Origin: Wolfiporia cocos
Lineage: Eukaryota > Basidiomycota > Agaricomycetes > Polyporales > Phaeolaceae
Assembly: GCA_029448655.1 (NCBI GenBank)
Contig: JACCLO010000017.1
Coordinates: 372,001-436,000 of the forward strand
Direction of reading: 5' to 3'
DNA length: 64,000 nucleotides
In this document: positions 22,153 through 34,637 of the stretch, in pieces
How the letters are laid out: each line of letters begins with the position of its first letter
Position numbering within the stretch: position 1 is the first letter of the stretch
The notes under the pieces: model-generated
Database searches by the model: none
The model's input: only the letters and a program-made list of their open reading frames with translations
What the model was told of the DNA's origin: nothing
Translations under genes and position numbers: made by a program

Positions 22153-22512
22153 TTTTATTGTCACAGTAGATTAATCTGCCGCAGTTAGCAGATTAATCTG
22201 CGTGCAAACCTAGCTCGCAACTGCGATTCCTTAAGCGAAGGGCAGTTGGCAGATTAAGATAATTGACTGAAACTCTACCTATGGTCATGATCGATGATCG
22301 ATGATCTTTCAGTGGCCCATTATCTGTGCTTGCAGATGTTATGCGTTAAAATTTACTCTATTGTCATCGTTCAATGACTCATGCCAATTTGTATCGACCA
22401 TTGGTACTCAATTGGACAGCACTCTGTCGGATGGCGGTGGCTACGATAATTTATGGATTCGGGGATATGGGTACATTGATGACTGTTCGACTTGTTTCAA
22501 TGGTGATACTTC

Positions 22513-24640
22513 TCATAGATCCAGAGGGACCACAGAGTCCGAGAAGTCATGCTCTACATCTTTTGCCCCACTCTTCAGCTTGAGAGAGCCGGGTGGACAG
22601 GTGCAATTGAGTAGCTTACGCCACTCGGGGTTATACTCGCACCCGCACAGTGCCATAAACTCAACTAGGTCTGAAGTGAAGTGTGAGTATTTGTCTAGGT
22701 ATCGGAGCATGAAGACCACACACGTCTGGAAAACCGCGGAGGTATCCCTTTGCCATATTCGATACTGACCAACGGTAGAGGCACCCTGTCGCGATCAAAC
22801 GCGTCCGTCGTGTCGTCACGAATTTCCTCGTTGGTGCGCAGTATCTCTCCCGGGTCCGCGCCTACGAGTGCGCGTATCTCTTTCTTGACGTCCACTATGC
22901 GGAACACGCCGCACACGACCACCTGGAAGCGATCGCGCGGGTCTGTGACGGTTGCCGAAGGGACATACTCAAGTCGCGAGAGGACAATGTGTGTGAACGC
23001 GCGTGAGGGGTCGCGGTGCAGGCCTAGTGCATTGATGTACGCTTCGGTTGTGTTCGGCATTGTCGACCGTGCCATCCAATCCCTCGCCTGCTGTGCTTTC
23101 AGAGGATCGACTTGCTGCACGGACTCTATCTTGTTGAGCTCCTCACGGATCCTCCTGCCCTAAGTCAGATAGGGTCCCCGCCTATCCACAAAGAATGAAT
23201 TAGCTTACTCGCAACCGCTCCTGTAAATGCCCCTGTGAGTACAACTAAGCAGTAAATTTGTGCCTTCGCTCACTTATGACTCCTCCAAGATTCACGCTGG
23301 CATTTTTTTGAGCTATTTGAATATCGTCAGGTGTCTGTGAAGTACGCAGTTCCAGGTGAGGTACGAACCAGAAGTAAGTCCGCTCACATCCAGAGCAGCG
23401 CAGCAGTTCCTTCTGCATCTCGCGGAGACCGCAACCCGTGCACCGCTTTCGATACCGCTGTTGGAGCTTGTATGTGTCTTTGGGCGAGTCGAACCACTCT
23501 GGTCCTCCAAGGGCGGTAAGTACCGGGTGTTGTGGTTGGTCCGTACGCGCTAGTATCTGCTTCAAGTGCATCCTGTTCATCAGTGTTGGATTCTTGCGCA
23601 ACCATTTGACCGCCCATGTTTGGTGCCTGTCCGATTGATCGACTAATGAGTGGCACGTCTCGCGCATAAGCTCACGGCGTACTCCTTCTGCGCTTCTGGA
23701 TCTGTTCCCAACTGGTCCAACACGAGCGCAAGGTGCAGGCGCGCACGCACCGTACAGGACGACACATTGCATATGTCCGTCAGTTCAGGGGATTTGGTCA
23801 TGCTGAGGATCCATTCCAGCCGTGTCTTCGTCTCTTGCGTGAAATGTCCCGCCAACACGAGGGCATCACAGTAGTATCCACATATCAGTCTAAAAGCTCT
23901 CAATAGGTAGCCCTAGAGTCCAGAGAAATGCCCAAATACTCACTGATTCGTTGGTATTGACACGATGCCCATTGGCAGCAACCACGTTCTCGGCCTTTCG
24001 CGAAGCGAGAGCGCTCTGAAGATATCTACAGCATCATGGGGGCGATCTATGTGAGGATTACTAAGTTTTCATGCTGAGTGATCAGCCATGTGCAAGATAT
24101 AAGTGGAGAGTGACGCACAGATGGTGGCGGGCAAGTTTGAAGCTACACGTGTATAGCTTGGGAGAGTCAGCTTCACGTTAGGTGAGAAACTCCAGCATGA
24201 AATGACGTACCATATAAAATCTGAATTCATCTGCCTCCTCGCCTGTGTGTACACTATCGAAGAGTCCCATGTATCGCAACGTTACTGCCGGACATTCAGG
24301 CACGAAATCAAGCAGCATGGACAGCGCAAAGATGACCGGCTTGAGCAACTCTTTCGGCACTGATTTCCAGAAACATCAGGTCATCTGCAAGCGCTAGTCA
24401 GACAAAGTCGTACCGTCCTCCTCGTGAACAAGCAGACTGTATTTGAAGAACTCTGGGAAGACTAGATACCACATGAGTGGCCCGGAGAGAAATTCACTCC
24501 AATTAGTGCTTTCAGGACGCGGCAGAACTTCGCGAGCGTATACATTGCGAATGCTAGATAAGCCGGCTCGCAACAGAGCCAATACTGGAAGCGATTCAGC
24601 AAGTCGTCATTTTATCGGCAGCAATGATAGGTGGAAGCAT
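22513..24640 (-). CDS. MYND-type zinc-finger protein, nine exons
   Basis: Hand-built exons: 24640-24414, 24359-24211, about 24040-23944, 23889-23683, 23626-23369, 23312-23274, 23220-23209, 23154-22770, 22725-22513. Spliced, exons 5-7 give a canonical MYND finger: CTGC, then RCSGC, then YFCSKKCQ, W, and HKSGC. Exon 7 is a 12-nt microexon that supplies the last Cys ligand. Flanking regions are helical, as in the expanded MYND family of polypores; MYND fingers usually bind proline-rich peptides. Two doubts remain. Near 24612 the frame between the ATG and the first conserved block is off by one base (a real frameshift or a sequencing error). The acceptor of exon 3 is also uncertain. The cellular role is unknown. 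Confidence 0.75.
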
Positions 24641-25710
24641 TACATCGCTTAGCTTGAGTCCGCGCTACGATTACGCCAGGGAAGCTGAGATGACTATGTA
24701 AGTAGCGCGGGCCGTGCATATATGCTCGAGGCGTATAGCAGGCGGAGATTTTGGCTTTGGGTGGCATGTTGACTATGGTGTTACTAGGCGCGAGTGTATT
24801 TGTGCAGCACTTTTCTCGAGAATGTGAGGTGTGTGCGCTGGGTTACGGATGATTGCTGAATGGGTGGATGAGAGCGGTGCGTTTGAGGAAGCACCTGCGC
24901 GACCCTGATTTTCAAGCTTTTGACGTGCCGGCACACATGTCATGCACGTTGCGTCGAGCACTAGTACAAATCGATGTCATCGAGATCGACGACTTGATGG
25001 GACTCGGAGGTGTCTGCCGGGCAGCCTCTTTTCGCATATATCTGACGGAACGAGAAAAGAATCAGAAAGCAAGGTAAATGTCTCGCCGACGAATCAACAG
25101 CCTCGAATTATCATTGCGATCTAGGATTTCAGCATCTCCGGGCCATGTCGCTATACGCACATTTCTGACCTGTATCTGGGCTACCAGCCGCATCAGTCTG
25201 CATGCAAATGCGTCGTATCTCATAGAGGCTGAGCATCGCTGACCCGACGTTATATCTATATCCCAAGTTCAGTTCAAGACGACGTGGCTGACCAGGAGAC
25301 GCCGCATCACAGCCTCGTGCCACGGCCATCTGTGGCACCACACCGCATTCCACACAACGTGTTTCATTATTTTTTGCGCTCGCTGCTGAGATGATATAAT
25401 ATACAGATGCGTTCGATAGGTATGCGACTGCAAGCCACAAATGCATCGGTTTGAAGCCCGATCAGGCGGAATGTACATAGCTAAGCCTATCAACACGACG
25501 TCCAGTCCAACTGCCGTTCTTGTCTAAGAGTACATAGCACATATACATATTGCATTCGCCATACATATCCCGGATCCCCCACGCGATGTTCAACATTCGT
25601 GCCATAATTATACAAGGAGCCGGTCAGCCGCGGTGCCTCGCACCACGCCACACCCGCAGGTAGCCAGGTGCAATATAGCCCATTTCTTTCTGCACTCACT
25701 CGCTCAATGT
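24641..25710. other. No gene recognised
   Basis: Shared intergenic interval between the MYND gene start and the AA9 gene end. A plus-strand frame at 24853-25077 has no recognisable domain. Confidence 0.45.
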
Positions 25711-27176
25711 TCATGAGTCAAAATCTACTCTTGGCCTCCGCATACGACGCATCACCCGGTCGTGGAACCGCTTGCTGAGCGGCGTCGCAGCTGCCGTGGA
25801 CGCGCTCGTCTTCAGCCTGCACGTCGATGCAAAGCCGCCCGTCGTCGGTGTTGCAGATACTGCTGCGCTCGTGCCCGAGTCCCCGCCCGACTGTGACTGC
25901 ACAGGAGCTGACGCAGCGGACGTCGCCGAGCCCGACATCATGGTGGTCCCAGAACCGCTGCCACTTCCGCCGCTACCGGAGCTATCTGTCCCGCTGGGCA
26001 CGGCGACGGCGGAGACCGTCGCGCTCGCGGTGACGCTCGCGCCGCTCGAGGGGAAGGTATTTGTGTCCTTGAGCGCGGAGCTGATCTCGCCCTCGCCGCC
26101 TTGCGCGAGGTTGGAGAGTACCGGGCCGGGGAAGACGTACTCATCACTCGACGAAAAGTCATATACCTGTTCAGCAGAGACGGCAAGAGAGCGTGCGTTG
26201 GAACACAGCCCAGGAAGAACAAGGGGGAACGCACGTTCACGTAAATGCCCGTGTCCATCTCGGAGTAGCCCCCCGGGAAGTGGACCGTGTCGCTCGGAGT
26301 GCCCGTCCCGCTGCCGCTAATCTTCACCTGCGTGCATGACGGATAAAACTCCGCACCACCCGGGGCCATCGCACCTTGGAGTGCAATAATCTGGTCCGTG
26401 CGTCAGCCTACCGGTTCGCCATCCTAACTGCAATGTAGCACGCACCTCGTGCCGAATGAGGTATGCCCCGGGCTCAATGTTGCTCGGGAGTGTCACCGTG
26501 TACGAGTACCCCTCCTCTGTGCGAATGAGAACACAGTCAGCTTCGTCTGCCACACTAGCGGTGGAGGACAAGTTGAGTAGAGATCCGACGCACTGATGAA
26601 GTTCTGGTACCACGTCGTCGCGGTCTCCTGGCCAATCTGCGCAATCTTGAAGAAATCTGCGCCGGAGCCGTTGTACGACGTGCAGCTGTCTCCGCCACAC
26701 GACGCCATGTACGTCATAAGCGGCCCGACGTTGTGCGGCCACTACATACCGGCCGCCAGTGAGACGCATGAAAGCACGCAAAGCTGAGCGGCACGCACGT
26801 CCTGCCCACCGTCAGCGCCACCCGACCACTGGAACGTGACAGTGCTCCCCGGACTCGCGGGCGCGTCGATCTCCGCGAGCTGTGCGTCCATTCCGCAGTT
26901 TAGGTTCTCGCTGCTCGTCGCGTCTGCGCCCGTCACTGGCGATATAGTCGAGATCATTCGGATCGGGCTTGCGCCTGCCGAATGGTCAGTCTGGTCATAT
27001 GAGCCGAAAGGAAGACAAAAGGGGGGAGGTGGAAGATAGAGCGTACCTTCGTACTTGCCGGGGATATTTCCCGCATAGGACGTTCCGTCAATGTCGACTT
27101 GACTCACGAAGCCATGCGCGGAGACATAGGTGGCGAGCAGCGCCGGGAGCGCGAGGGCGATCGATGCTAACCGCAT
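25711..27176 (-). CDS. AA9 lytic polysaccharide monooxygenase (secreted)
   Basis: Six exons: 27176-27047, 26974-26799, 26741-26594, 26516-26446, 26390-26235, 26166-25711, total 1137 nt, 378 aa. A 20-residue signal peptide ends ...YVSA, so the mature chain begins with His (HGFV), the first copper ligand. The second ligand is in WPHNVGP (His105, start of exon 3). RHEIIALQ (exon 4-5 junction) and AEFYPSC.Q (exon 5) supply the active-site Gln and axial Tyr. The enzyme oxidatively cleaves cellulose or related glucans outside the cell with O2 or H2O2. The last exon adds a Ser/Gly/Thr-rich tail of about 130 residues with no CBM1, ending in a basic cluster. All introns are GT-AG and short. Decayed relatives lie at 17280-17575 and 20650-20735. 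Confidence 0.93.
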
Positions 27177-27355
27177 CTCTTTTCTTTACCTTAACCCGTA
27201 GTAATAGTACAGACAACAGAAGCCCACAACAGAGCAGAAATACAGTAAGAACAGTAAGGGGAATCGCAGGCGACCGGTGTGTGAACTGAACAGATGAGCT
27301 GTGCGCGAAGCAGCCCACTAGGACAGCAGACAAGCCCGGGTCGACCTCGGCAAAG

Positions 27356-27369
27356 GACTATATACCCCA
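27356..27369 (-). promoter_or_regulatory. TATA-like box and CreA-like site upstream of AA9
   Basis: On the minus strand the sequence reads GTGGGG then TATATAG, about 185 nt upstream of the ATG. GTGGGG fits the SYGGRG consensus of the carbon-catabolite repressor CreA/Cre1, which commonly controls cellulase genes. Placement is suggestive only. Confidence 0.35.
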
Positions 27370-28540
27370 CGAGCCCTGGCGCCACGAGCCATGTTCCGTC
27401 TTGCGCGCGGATGGCAAACACCCGTGTGCCCGTATGCGTCTGCCTGCGAACACGTTTTTCGAAGTTGTTGCGATTATAAGCGCCCATACTCGACGCGGCA
27501 AGCCGGCATCGCCACATCTGTTATATGGCATGGTGCATGAAGCGTAGGTGGATGTGCAAGGAGTTCCGGGTAGCCTTTAGGCTTCCATGCTGTCGCCATT
27601 GATTAGGTGAGCGTGAGAGGGAAGTGTGTACGTTCTGTGATCACACGTTTATCCCCGCGTCGTCGTAATGCAAGTTAATGCGTGGATCAACTGAGATTGT
27701 CTTGGCGTGCCGCTAGAGCATTTGACAATTTCGACAACGCAGGTGTGCGGCGTGATACTTCGTCCATGCTTCCACGCACGGGCAGTTGCAGCGTCGAGAT
27801 GCTCCGATATTGTTTGAGAATGAAGTTCCAGAGTGAGGGCGCGACGAACGTGAAGGGCCTGTGTAAGGCGTGGTCGCTCAAGGAGAAAGGCAAGCGACGA
27901 ACCCAGCAGAACACTGCATGCGCTGTGACACGTGAACGTAGCTAATACGATACGGCACGGTCAATTAATGTTCGACGGAGCATTGCAATTCCATTTGACG
28001 GCATATTTTTGATCGAACGGCTCGGAAAGAACACCTTGTTTGGACCTATGCTTATGCCCCAATGACACTGGAATGCAGGCCACCTTGAGCAAGAGCTGAG
28101 CTAGAGCAACTACGCGGCACTCTGACATTGATTTTGTGGCCCCGGGGTATCCTCTCTCTATCCAAGGAGCAGCTGGAAATCCAGCCATTCGATATGGAGG
28201 AACGACAGCAGATAAGCCGGTTAGACAAGAAGCAGCTGCCGGTAGAGGGGGAAAGCCTGTTCATGCAGGTGAGATTCATACACAATGCATGATGAGGGCG
28301 TGCAGGTGCTGCGCACTCCAGAGCTGGGTTACGCAGTGATAATGAAGGCTTTGTCCGCAGGCGTGTTAACTCGACGTCCAAGGATGCTTAACTCGCAACA
28401 TAGAGCTCAGTATTTGGACATGACAAGAACTGCTAGCGGCGACGCAGCATGGGCGACTAAGTTATTCGATTGTGAGAGGACGTTCGATATCTTGGATGAA
28501 CCAGTGTACTAAGCCATCAACATTCAACGAAAGTGGCATC
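27370..28540. other. No gene recognised
   Basis: Divergent intergenic region between AA9 and the zinc-finger gene. Several ORFs of 60-110 codons on both strands lack recognisable domains. Confidence 0.45.
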
Positions 28541-28566
28541 CAAGCTTCAAGCTTCAAGCTTCAAGT
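28541..28566 (+). repeat. Tandem 7-bp repeat AAGCTTC
   Basis: Three full units and a partial fourth, about 95 bp upstream of the ATG of the large zinc-finger gene, so probably within its promoter or 5' UTR. Confidence 0.7.
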
Positions 28567-28657
28567 TGCGGGCCAATGAAGAGTCGCCTGCTGTGACGCG
28601 TGACAAAGCGCGATCGCGAACGGTCACGACATTGCGCAGGAACAGCTTTCCGCCAAC

Positions 28658-31600
28658 ATGTCCCCGTCCAGCTATTCCGAACTTGCAAACTGGGACGGCT
28701 CCCGCTCGCGCGCAAGCAGCGCGACTCCGAACAGACCGCAACACATGCAGGTACAACCTCTTTCCACGACCAGCGCGCCACGCTTGGATCCCGCTGCAGG
28801 CCCGAGTGGGTCCATGACTTCGAGTACGACGAGCGAACGAACCTCAGCGGTCTCTTCGTCATCCGTATCATCTAACTCGCCACTAGGCGCGTTGAGCGGC
28901 CGTGATGGACAGGATAACGCAGGACCATCATCTGTCGTTTCGCGTACACACCATGTCGGCACGGACAGGTCGATTTCGATGCTGGACGTGCGTGCACCAC
29001 CTTAATAGCCTTTTGGCGTGTTTCCTCAAGCCTAACGTCCGCCTTGTTCTTGGACTCTCGTATCAGCGTGCTCAAACAAGCAGTGCAGCTGCCCAGGCCG
29101 CCCCAGAGCGGATCGGTCTTCCCGCGATGCGGCGCCACGCGGTGAGTTATGGCAGCAGTCTAAGGCGCATTCCCAGTGTTCTGATCCTGGTGGCTTCTTT
29201 GTATAAAATTGGTTATTCTGCCAGCATCCCACCGAAGCCCCTACGCAGCCTGCGTTTCAACCGTCAACCGCAGCACGGCCAATCGATCACAATACCACCG
29301 AAATGCCACGGAGGACGAACACATTGAGCTTCAAGAGTAACGCACCGCGCGCTCAGCTGAGTGTGCCTGTCGACTCGCGCGGAGCAGCGGCGCACGCTCG
29401 TCCGACTGTCGACTCGAACCGCTCCTCTTTAGTGCCTTCTTCCTCGGCGAAACCGCCCTCAATGGAGCCGTCCGCGTCTACCTCGACGGAGGAGGTTCTG
29501 CGCATGTTGGACGAACCCTCTGATCCGGCGCAAACCTTCTCGCAGCCGTCTGCCGAGTCGGACATAGAGATGGTCTGCGCAGACGAGGTACGCCCCTAGT
29601 CTCTCTGCTACCTGAGCGGATCACACGATTTGGTACTAACGCGATGACGTTCTGCCATGGTTTGCGCATCTATACAGGACACTTCGCCTGCACCGCGTGC
29701 TCACGCGACGCGCACGTCATCTCCACGCGCACGCGTGACTCTCTCTGCATCAATTTACCCCTCATCCTCTCGCCTGTTATCATCTCCCTCAGTAGCACCT
29801 GCACCCGCCATGGCTGTCCCAGCCGCCACCTCGCCACCCACTCATGCTTCCGCTTCTACACCGTCGTCCACACACGCACACACCCCCGCCGCCGGCGCCG
29901 TCACCTCCCAATCCAAACCCATGCCCAAACGCACCGCCCCACGAACGCCCCTGTTCTTCCCGTCTCCCACCGCGTCGCCCTCCCCACAAGCGCCGCCCCG
30001 CACCGACCCGTCCGCGAGTGAAGATCGTCGAGCAGCCCACGCGGGTTCCGGCATCCCCAAAGTCCCACCTCGCAAGGGCAAGGGGACAGCTGCGAGGGAG
30101 ATAGCAAAGGAGAAAGAGAAGGGAAGGGAGGGGCGGCGCGCGTGCTACGTCGCGCTGCCGTCGCTCCCGCGGGGTGCGCCGCGCGCGGCGTGGCTGCACG
30201 CACGGGAGATCGTGGAGCTGTGGGGGCCGCAGCGTGCGGTACGTAGTGGAGGGATGCAGCGCGCCGGCGCGGGGGCGACGCGGAGAGGCGAGGCGCGGGG
30301 GGCGGGGCGTGGCGAGGGGAGCGGGGACGATAGCGAGGTGGAGGTGATCGCGATGGGAGCGCGTAAACAGAAGCAGGGACGAGAGGAGAATCGCGGGACG
30401 GATGCAAGACCCGCATGGCGGAGGAGAGAGAAAGCAGAAAGCGACAGTGAGGTGGAGATTGTCGAGCCTCCAATGTCGCGGGTGGAGAAGGGGAAGGGGA
30501 GGACGACGGTAATAGCGGGCAAGCGCGGCGGTAGGAGAGCGCACGGGGAGAAAGAGAAAGGGGAGGAACAGCAACAGAGCCCGGAGGTCGCCGCCTGGGA
30601 GGCATACATCCGCTCTGGGATCGAACACGACAGGGACAGCGAGTGGAGGCGGCGCAGCGCGACGATGGCAGCCACAGCGAGCAGGCCGGCTCCGGCACCG
30701 CAGCGTGCCGCGGCCGCATCTGTGATTGCGTCGCCCATGATCCCTTCCCTCGCTCCCCTTCCTGATGCCCCGTCTGTGCACGCTCCTTTTTCCAGCCTTG
30801 TCGCCGGCTCAAGCTCTCGCACTTCCGCCACCTCCGCCGCTGGTTCAAGCGCCGTGCCCGTCTCTACACCCGACAAGGCGCTCGCATCGCGCAAACGCAG
30901 CCGCACGTCGCATGGCCCGGCCTCCACGCACACCGCTTCTCCCGCCTCCAGCTCCCCCAAGCCGAAGCGGGCACGTACCTTTCTGACCACCCAGGTGGAC
31001 CCGCCGCCACCGCCGCTCTTGCATCCCGAGGTGTCGCCGCGGTATGCGGACGGCGAGGAGGTCCCGGTGTCGATGGATTATGTGCCCCTGCACGAGAGCA
31101 GGATGTGGGACAAGGTGCGGCATATCGTGGGCGTGCCGGCGGGGTGGTGGGCGGAGCGAGTGAGAGCGTGTGCAGGGGAGGAGGCGTGGGTGGCGGAAGA
31201 GGTGAAGGTAGAGGAGGAGTTGGGGGAGGCATTGATGTTGGACGAGCATGTGGTGGAGAGTGGAGCGGAGGCGCTGCACATGGAGGTAGAGGTCACGCAG
31301 TTCCAGCAGCAGGACCTTTCTCGCTCGCATCCACGGTCGTTGAAAGCGCAGACGCAGACGACGTCGACACCGGTCGTTGGTCCGCCCGGCCTGCAGGCTC
31401 CTCCCGACATCGCATCAGCCCATACGCAGACATACCAGGACACATCTCTATCCGATCCGACGGCGTTCTTGAACTTGACATCCACAGGGGCGCTTGACGT
31501 GCACGCACAAACCCCGTACGCGAGCAGGATGCACCTCGGCGCAGACTTTAGCTCAGCGATCGACGTCGGCGCTGGTCCTGTTGACGCCGTGATCGGCGGA

Positions 31601-34017
31601 TACGCGCTGACAGAGGCGGACATGCAGGCGCAGGCGTTCGTGCACCCGGCGCGCGCGGAGACGTTCTTGAGTGCGGCCGTTCCGGACACGGGTCAAGCGT
31701 GGATGGGCGTGGCTTACAAAGACGGGAAAGACGACGGGGACGTTGGGGAGACGTACCAGGACCCAGACGGGGAGCGCGATGCGGATGGGGAGACGGACCT
31801 CGACGCGGTGTCGGATCGCAGCGTGCACGCGCGCTCTGGGTCGAATGTCGCCGCCCACTCCGACATCGACATGGTTGCAAGCGTAGGTATGGACATGGAC
31901 ACCGGTGTGGCGCGGCAGGTGAGCGTGCACGCCAGCACGGAGAAGTCGCTGAGCGTGGTGTGCGAGATGGACTTCGGGTTGCGCACTGGTATGGACAATC
32001 CAGGTGGGAGTTTTGGGTATGAGGGGAACGGGACGATTGACCCGTCGTGGCTCGGTCGCACAGGGCCTGAAGCACCTTCCCCAGAGAAGAATGCGCCACA
32101 AGAGGAATCTGCGCCGGTGACCGTAGTCAGCTCGAGGCGAAGGGCGGCCTCGAGGGGAAAAGGGAAGCAAAGGGCAGTGGTCCAGAGCAGCAACGAGGAG
32201 GCAGAGGATCCAGTAAGCTACACAAGCGACGAGAATAACGAGTACGGAGCGCTCGAGCAGCAAAAGGCGCCGAAGACGAAGCTCAAAGCTTCGGCACGTT
32301 CGAAGGCAAAGTCAAAGGCTATACCAAAGTCGACATCTCGCCGTGGCAGTACCTCGCGCTCGCAAATTATCGTGGACGAGGCAGGCCCATCCCGACCGCA
32401 ACTGGCCAAGCAGACGAAGCCCAGACGAGGCGATGTGACGAACGCGAATATGCGGGAGGCCTACAAGCCTGTGAACATATTTGCGGAGCCCGTCATTGTC
32501 ATAGGGAAGCGGCAGAGAAAACCGACTGCACGGCTCCTCGCGCACAAGACTGAATTACCAAGGTCCCGCTCCCCAGCCTCATCGGAAGATTCTGCATCCA
32601 CTCAATCCGGAGACAACGCTGTGAAGTCCCCTGCACGGTCTGTGACACGTTCTGTGTCTCCCGGGAAGGGGAAGAGAAGCCCGAACAAGCAAAGAAGCAA
32701 AGCAGATCGTTCAAGCACGCTGGACATCCAATTAAGTTTCTGCCATCAATGCCGGAACACGAGTGCGCGGGAGAAAATGAAGTGCTCGGTGGTCAAGGAG
32801 TCTGGTGAGCCATGCGGGCTGCGATATTGCATCCGCTGTGTGATTAAGAGGTTAGTTCCCTTCTTTCCGATGTCGCGTATTGCGCCACCCACAATTGCAC
32901 AAGTTGTGCTTTTGCATCACCCTGGAAAATACGCATGTTGACTTAAAACCTCTCCCATCCCCCGACGTCACTGCTATTGTTGCATGACAGGTATCCAGAA
33001 ATCGAATTCGACCCACTGAACCGGTCTTTCGTCTGCCCCCGATGCTCAGATTCGTGTTGTTGTGACGCGTGCTGTCGCAAGCGCGGTGAGACCTATATCC
33101 CGCCTCCACGCGGGTATGTCGACCCCGAGACGTTGGAGTTCATCCCGAAGGATCCCAACGAAGCCGGACACGGCATGCTCTCGCCGTCGCCTGACTATTC
33201 CTACGAGACGCCTGATGAGCTGCCCCCCAACGGCGCCGATGCAGTCGAAAACGGCGTGTACTGGGGCGCAGTCTACAGCATAACGGGCCAGCGTATAGGA
33301 GGTGGATTCATTGGGGACGGTAAGCGCGGAGTTGTTGTCAAAACTACGCCTCTGCCTCCTTCAGCCAGTATACAATCGAACGGCGCTACTGACCGCCTGT
33401 CGTCGCCGTCGTCATCATCGAGCTCGGGTTCAGAGGTGGACGGGGAGGTGGGCAAGAGAGTGAGTCCCGCGCCCGCGAGGGTAGTTGCGTCTCCCGCGTC
33501 GTCAGCGCTTAGCCAGCTGCCCAGCTCGACAAGCCCCGCGTGTTCCCCTCCACTGCTCCCTACTCCGCCGACGCGCTCGCAGTTGCCGAATCCCAGTCAA
33601 TCTAACGCTGCACCTGCGAATGCGACAATCACCAAGCAGAGACGGACGCGGATATTTATCGGCCGGCTGCAGCCTTCGTGGAACGCACGCAAGCCCGCAC
33701 GCAACCTTGACCGTGCATATCGCACTGTGCCTCGTGGGCTGCGCGCATACGTTGGAGCCCACCCTCCACGTCAGCGGGCTATCTACGTGAGTTCAGACTT
33801 AGAGGCGGACACACACGGGCACAGCGATGGGAGTTCGCTCTCGCCGCCGCCGACCTCTTCGGATGAAGGGGAAGAGGATGCAGACATAGATGAAGAGGGA
33901 GCGGACCTCGCGCGATCGCCAGACCAGTTCATTATCGCGATGGCGTTCCACCACATCGAGCAGGGTAAACTCAGCACGCCGGTCGAATCGGATGTGCTGC
34001 CGAGCATGGGTGCTTGA
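28658..34017 (+). CDS. CDCA7/R1-type 4CXXC zinc-finger protein (1645 aa)
   Basis: Five exons: 28658-28987, 29097-29141, 29225-29587, 29678-32850, 32991-34017; the sum is 4938 nt with phases that match at every junction. Residues 1-1260 are low-complexity Ser/Pro/Ala/Arg/Glu-rich with many basic and acidic clusters, probably disordered and nuclear. Residues about 1268-1336 form the zinc domain: CHQC, then C1282, C1292, C1297, C1300, CPRC (1319-1322) and CCCDACC. The order fits the zf-4CXXC_R1 family (CDCA7, MAOA repressor R1). The last intron splits the domain at Lys-Arg. In animals and plants CDCA7 recruits the HELLS/DDM1 remodeller and supports DNA methylation of repeats. Here that role is an inference. 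The long N-terminal tail is unusual for the family. GC-rich antisense ORFs across exon 4 are shadows. Confidence 0.85.
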
Positions 34018-34637
34018 TGGCCCAAAGTGTATCCCTGCGTAGAGAGGGTGTATGATCATTGGTGTGAACATTGCGATCATCTCATGGATCTGAACGCTGT
34101 GATTAGAGAGCAAGAATTTTGGCCAGCTTGTATACTGGACGTCTATAGTGTGCCATACCGACGTCATGTGTGTATTGATATTAAGTGCGGATGTTTATAG
34201 ACGGCTTTTTTATTGTCACTTCTCCGGTGATACCGGCAGAAGGACTTTCGTGACTACACCTGCCATTCACTTGATCTCACTTGGCTCCAGTCAAATTCAC
34301 TTGGGCTCACTTGGACTCACTTTCTTCGCCTCAGCACACAACAGGCTAAATACGGGAGCAGACAGAGCCAATTGCCATCCGCCCTAGCACTGCGATGCGG
34401 GAGACGCCTCTATTCTCGTGGGATTCTCGGGTACGCACCAAAGTCTCAGTCTGCTTCAACCTGGGGAATCGCTCATGTCCATTACTATCTAACAGACATA
34501 AACTTTGGTAGCCAGTACGAAGGATAGACCTCATTTTTGACTTCACTCCAGACGACCGTGATGACCGACTTTGCCTTCGCTTCTCATGTACAGTCTGTCC
34601 TTGATGCTATAGCCTTCCACCGCGCTCTATACGTCGG

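Larger units (their letters stand above)
21563..22278. mobile_element. Foldback element with tRNA-like arms, copy 2 (716 bp)
   Basis: Same termini as copy 1, with a perfect 7-bp duplication CTATGGT (21556-21562 and 22279-22285). The tRNA-like arms are here closer to consensus (B-box GGTTCGAATC). The core is inverted relative to copy 1. The palindrome GCAGATTAATCTGC occurs in both arms. The shared core frame (about 60 codons) differs at many amino acids between copies, so it is probably not under protein selection. Confidence 0.87.

Noticed and set aside
25772..26320. 182-codon plus-strand ORF
   Set aside because: It is the antisense shadow of the last exons of the AA9 gene, which has a signal peptide, copper ligands and consistent introns.
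29789..32263. Long minus-strand and alternate-frame ORFs of up to 330 codons across the CDCA7-type gene
   Set aside because: They lie opposite GC-rich low-complexity coding sequence, have Arg/Pro/Ala-rich composition and no domain. The plus-strand exon phases and the zinc finger support the sense gene.
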